From NCBI GenBank assembly GCA_025929455.1, contig JAICMB010000143.1:1-7568 (forward strand): a stretch of DNA of 7,568 bases. Direction: 5' to 3'. Of this stretch, positions 6,215-7,568 are shown one piece after another. This DNA comes from Bryobacteraceae bacterium. GTDB taxonomy: Bacteria > Acidobacteriota > Terriglobia > Bryobacterales > Bryobacteraceae. The number at the start of each line of letters is the position of its first letter. Position 1 is the stretch's first letter. The position numbers and the translations under genes were made by a program. A model generated the notes under the pieces. It made no database searches and was not told where the DNA came from. It worked only from the letters and a program-made list of their open reading frames with translations.

Positions 6215-6613
6215 TCAACGTGAGTGGCGTGCGAGCTGGGTGAGTTGAATGAGGTTGCCGCAAGTGTCGTTTAGCATCGCAATGGTCGAGGCGGTCACGT
6301 CGGTGGGCGGCATCGTGAACTCGGCGCCGAGGGCCTTGATCCGCTCGTAGTCGCCCTTGATGTCGTCGGTGAAGAACATGGCCGCGGGCTGGCTCTGTTG
6401 AAAGATCGCCTGCTGATACGCTTTAGCCGGGGGGTTGTTGTTCAGCGCTAGCTGCAGTTCAGTGCCATCCGGCTCCTCGGGCGAGGCCACGGTCAGCCAG
6501 CGAAATGGCCCCTGACTAAAATCGGCCTTCTTGGTAAAGCCCAGTACTTCCGTATAGAAGCGAAGGGCCTTGTCCTGGTCGTCCACGTATACGCTAGTCA
6601 TTTTGATTTTCAT
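6215..6613 (-). CDS. VOC (glyoxalase/bleomycin-resistance fold) protein
   Basis: 132-residue cytoplasmic protein with two beta-alpha-beta-beta-beta modules of the vicinal oxygen chelate superfamily. Module 1 is about 3-58 (VYVDDQDKALRFYTEVLGF is the classic first strand and helix); module 2 is about 77-127 (AAMFFTDDIKGDYERIKALGAEF, then DTCGNLIQL). Of the four usual metal-ligand positions, only Glu52 (TELQL) is kept. The expected His of strand 1 is Met5 or close by, the second His position is Ala78, and the last Glu is Gln123. A glyoxalase-I type metal reaction is therefore unlikely; a binding or antibiotic-sequestering role is possible. Alignments were made by eye. The ATG overlaps the arsR stop by four bases and has AGGAG at 6621-6625, 7 nt upstream. 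Confidence 0.92.
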   Translation of the reverse strand: MKIKMTSVYVDDQDKALRFYTEVLGFTKKADFSQGPFRWLTVASPEEPDGTELQLALNNNPPAKAYQQAIFQQSQPAAMFFTDDIKGDYERIKALGAEFTMPPTDVTASTIAMLNDTCGNLIQLTQLARHSR

Positions 6614-6993
6614 TTCGTTTCTCCTTTGTCACGTTCGCGGTTTGGGCCGCGTCGTCTTCTCCTCGTGTTCTTTTTCGTAGGTGGTGACTGATCCATGCGG
6701 TCGAGGTGGCGTTCGAGAGCATCCACGTGAGCGGACCAGAACCGGCGGAACGGAGCCAGCCAGGCATCCACCTCCTGAAGTGGCTCCGGCTTCAGCCGGT
6801 AGAGACGGCGCTGTGCGTCGACCCTCGATTCGACGAAACCGGCCTCGCGCAGCACTCGCAGGTGCTTTGACACCGTTGGCTGTGGCATACGAAGTTGCCG
6901 CTCGATCTGTCCCACCGACTGTTGTGAGGAGACCAGGAGGCTCAATATCGCGCGGCGGTTCGGCTCCGCAATGATTTCGAACACAGACTCCAC
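6610..6993 (-). CDS. ArsR-family winged-helix transcriptional regulator
   Basis: DNA-binding regulator, 127 residues from the chosen GTG at 6993. The motif VFEIIAEPNRRAILSLL (4-20) is the hallmark opening of the ArsR subgroup found next to AHSA1/SRPBCC genes. The winged-helix domain continues with the QSVGQIERQL helix, the recognition helix MPQPTVSKHLRVLREAGFV (about 36-54), and the RRLYRL wing (62-67). There is no cysteine at all, so the ELCVCD-type metal site is absent and a metal sensor of that type is excluded. The C-terminus has an Arg/Lys-rich tail with five consecutive Arg (111-115). The frame stays open to a TTG at 7029, but that TTG is the first base of a -35 box, so the longer start is unlikely. 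Another GTG at 6984 is possible. It heads an operon with VOC and SRPBCC genes and probably represses it. Confidence 0.92.
   Translation of the reverse strand: MESVFEIIAEPNRRAILSLLVSSQQSVGQIERQLRMPQPTVSKHLRVLREAGFVESRVDAQRRLYRLKPEPLQEVDAWLAPFRRFWSAHVDALERHLDRMDQSPPTKKNTRRRRRGPNRERDKGETK
6621..6625 (-). promoter_or_regulatory. Shine-Dalgarno site of the VOC gene, inside arsR
   Basis: AGGAG on the minus strand, 7 nt before the VOC ATG at 6613, contained in the last codons of arsR. With the ATGA overlap it allows both coupled and independent initiation. Confidence 0.75.
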
Positions 6994-6999
6994 TCTTTT

Positions 7000-7022
7000 G
7001 GTATACTTCTTCCGGTATATAC
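7000..7022. promoter_or_regulatory. Candidate ArsR operator: paired GTATAC / GTATATAC palindromes
   Basis: Two self-complementary units, GTATAC (7001-7006) and GTATATAC (7015-7022), each preceded by an extra G on the plus strand. They lie between and over the -10 and -35 boxes of the arsR promoter. A dimeric winged-helix repressor bound here would block RNA polymerase, the usual autoregulation in this family. Inferred from position and symmetry only. Confidence 0.4.
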
Positions 7023-7029
7023 TTGTCAA
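7000..7029 (-). promoter_or_regulatory. Promoter of the arsR-VOC-SRPBCC operon
   Basis: On the minus strand, a perfect -35 TTGACA (7024-7029), an 18-nt spacer and a -10 TATACC (7000-7005). Only six bases (AAAAGA) separate the -10 from the GTG at 6993, so transcription should begin at or next to the start codon. The stretch also contains the repeated GTATAC elements listed separately. Confidence 0.65.
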
Positions 7030-7147
7030 GGAATATAAGACGTGGCTATGGCCGGGTGCAAATGAATTCGATCCCTACAAGGATTGATCGCAATGCCCTT
7101 GGCGTCGGCGTAAATTCGAGAGACTTCGCACACATCCGGCTCGCATG
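7030..7147. other. Intergenic gap between the SnoaL-like gene and the arsR promoter
   Basis: 118 nt without a supported gene. No strong hairpin followed by a T-run is visible on the minus strand, so I cannot say whether SnoaL-like transcripts stop here or run into arsR. Short AT-rich patches (around 7031-7038) might extend the promoter region upstream. Confidence 0.4.
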
Positions 7148-7568
7148 TTATTGTTTTGAGCAATTCGTTCGACTGGTATCGGCAACACTTGCAATCAGCC
7201 ACTTACCCTCCGTGCGGACGAGGTCAAACAAATCTGTTCCGCAGTGGTTGACCTTGCCGTCCACCAGAAACTCGAACGGCGCCCACACAACCGCGAGATC
7301 GCGATCGATTCGCACGAGTGGATCATGAATACGCTCTTCGATGTGCGCCGTTCCCGGCTTTCCCGCCCGTTCTGCGAATGCCTCAAACGTCAGCAGAACC
7401 GGTTTACCATCGCGCATCAGCACCATCCTGCCGCCGGGCAGGAGCGGCTGCTTGATCGCGGCTGTATCGCGTTTTGCCATAGCGTCGAACATCGCTTGCA
7501 CTGGCGCTGAGACGAGTTGTTCTTCGGGACTTGCAGCGCGCGCAAATCTGGAAAGAGAACCTAAGATA
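7148..7568 (-). CDS. SnoaL/NTF2-like protein, probably exported, 5' end cut by the window
   Basis: Cone-shaped alpha+beta fold protein of the NTF2/SnoaL-like superfamily (DUF4440-type), which includes small enzymes and ligand-binding proteins. The 139 visible codons contain helix 1 (EEQLVSAPVQAMFDAMAKRD), the strand with GGRMVLMRDGKPV, EERIHDPLVRIDRDLAVVWAPFEFLVDG, and the terminal strands CGTDLFDLVRTEGKWLIASVADT, a typical ending for this family. GTG at 7501 and ATG at 7492 are the first starts in the window, but both fall inside helix 1. The frame stays open to base 7567 with no other start, and codons just before the helix (FARAASPEEQ) look like the end of a signal peptide. The true start is therefore most likely beyond the window. 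It is on the same strand as arsR, 118 nt before the arsR promoter, and its function is not known. Confidence 0.8.
   Translation of the reverse strand, partial: ILGSLSRFARAASPEEQLVSAPVQAMFDAMAKRDTAAIKQPLLPGGRMVLMRDGKPVLLTFEAFAERAGKPGTAHIEERIHDPLVRIDRDLAVVWAPFEFLVDGKVNHCGTDLFDLVRTEGKWLIASVADTSRTNCSKQ

Noticed and set aside
1..7568. CRISPR arrays, tRNA or rRNA genes, transposases, phage or toxin-antitoxin genes
   Set aside because: No regularly spaced repeats, cloverleaf-like blocks, DDE or integrase motifs, or paired small toxin-like ORFs were seen on either strand.

Overview
This GC-rich window (roughly 60% G+C by eye) reads as ordinary, densely packed bacterial chromosome. I see no insertion sequence, phage gene, CRISPR array, rRNA or tRNA. 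Ten protein-coding genes can be supported, two of them cut by the window edges. A four-cysteine ribosomal protein L28, an M20 peptidase with a signal sequence, a MOFRL-type glycerate kinase and frequent GTG starts would fit an Acidobacteriota-like soil bacterium. That placement is inference from protein style, not a database result.

Layout. (1) 1-1076, minus strand: a small protein with a Tat-like leader, then one base later a 3'-truncated amidase-signature enzyme. (2) 1100-3685, plus strand: a tight three-gene unit of SDR oxidoreductase, shikimate kinase (aroK) and glycerate 2-kinase, joined by an ATGA overlap and a 1-nt gap. It diverges from unit 1 with only 23 nt between the two start codons. 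(3) 3719-5395, minus strand: rpmB (L28) with its own promoter and Shine-Dalgarno site, and upstream of it a secreted M20 zinc peptidase. Glycerate kinase and rpmB converge with 33 nt between them. (4) 5396-5637: an intergenic stretch with a likely M20 promoter and one doubtful 53-codon ORF. (5) 5638-6993, minus strand: an arsR - VOC - SRPBCC operon, with an ATGA overlap and then a 10-nt gap. (6) 7148-7568, minus strand: a 5'-truncated SnoaL/NTF2-like protein.

How the genes work together. The arsR operon is the clearest functional module. A cysteine-free ArsR-type repressor is co-transcribed with a VOC-fold protein and an AHSA1/SRPBCC lipocalin-like protein, an arrangement known from many soil bacteria but with undefined substrates. 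Its promoter (TTGACA, 18-nt spacer, TATACC) lies inside the longest possible arsR reading frame, and the TTG that would open that frame is the -35 box itself. The real start is therefore probably GTG at 6993, which would make the message close to leaderless. The SDR-aroK-glycerate kinase unit looks translationally coupled but does not form one recognised pathway.

I found no convincing new multi-gene system. The best leads are the leaderless, repeat-bearing arsR promoter, the Tat-leader ORF placed one base upstream of a leaderless amidase (possibly one split gene), and the VOC protein that lacks most of the usual metal ligands.
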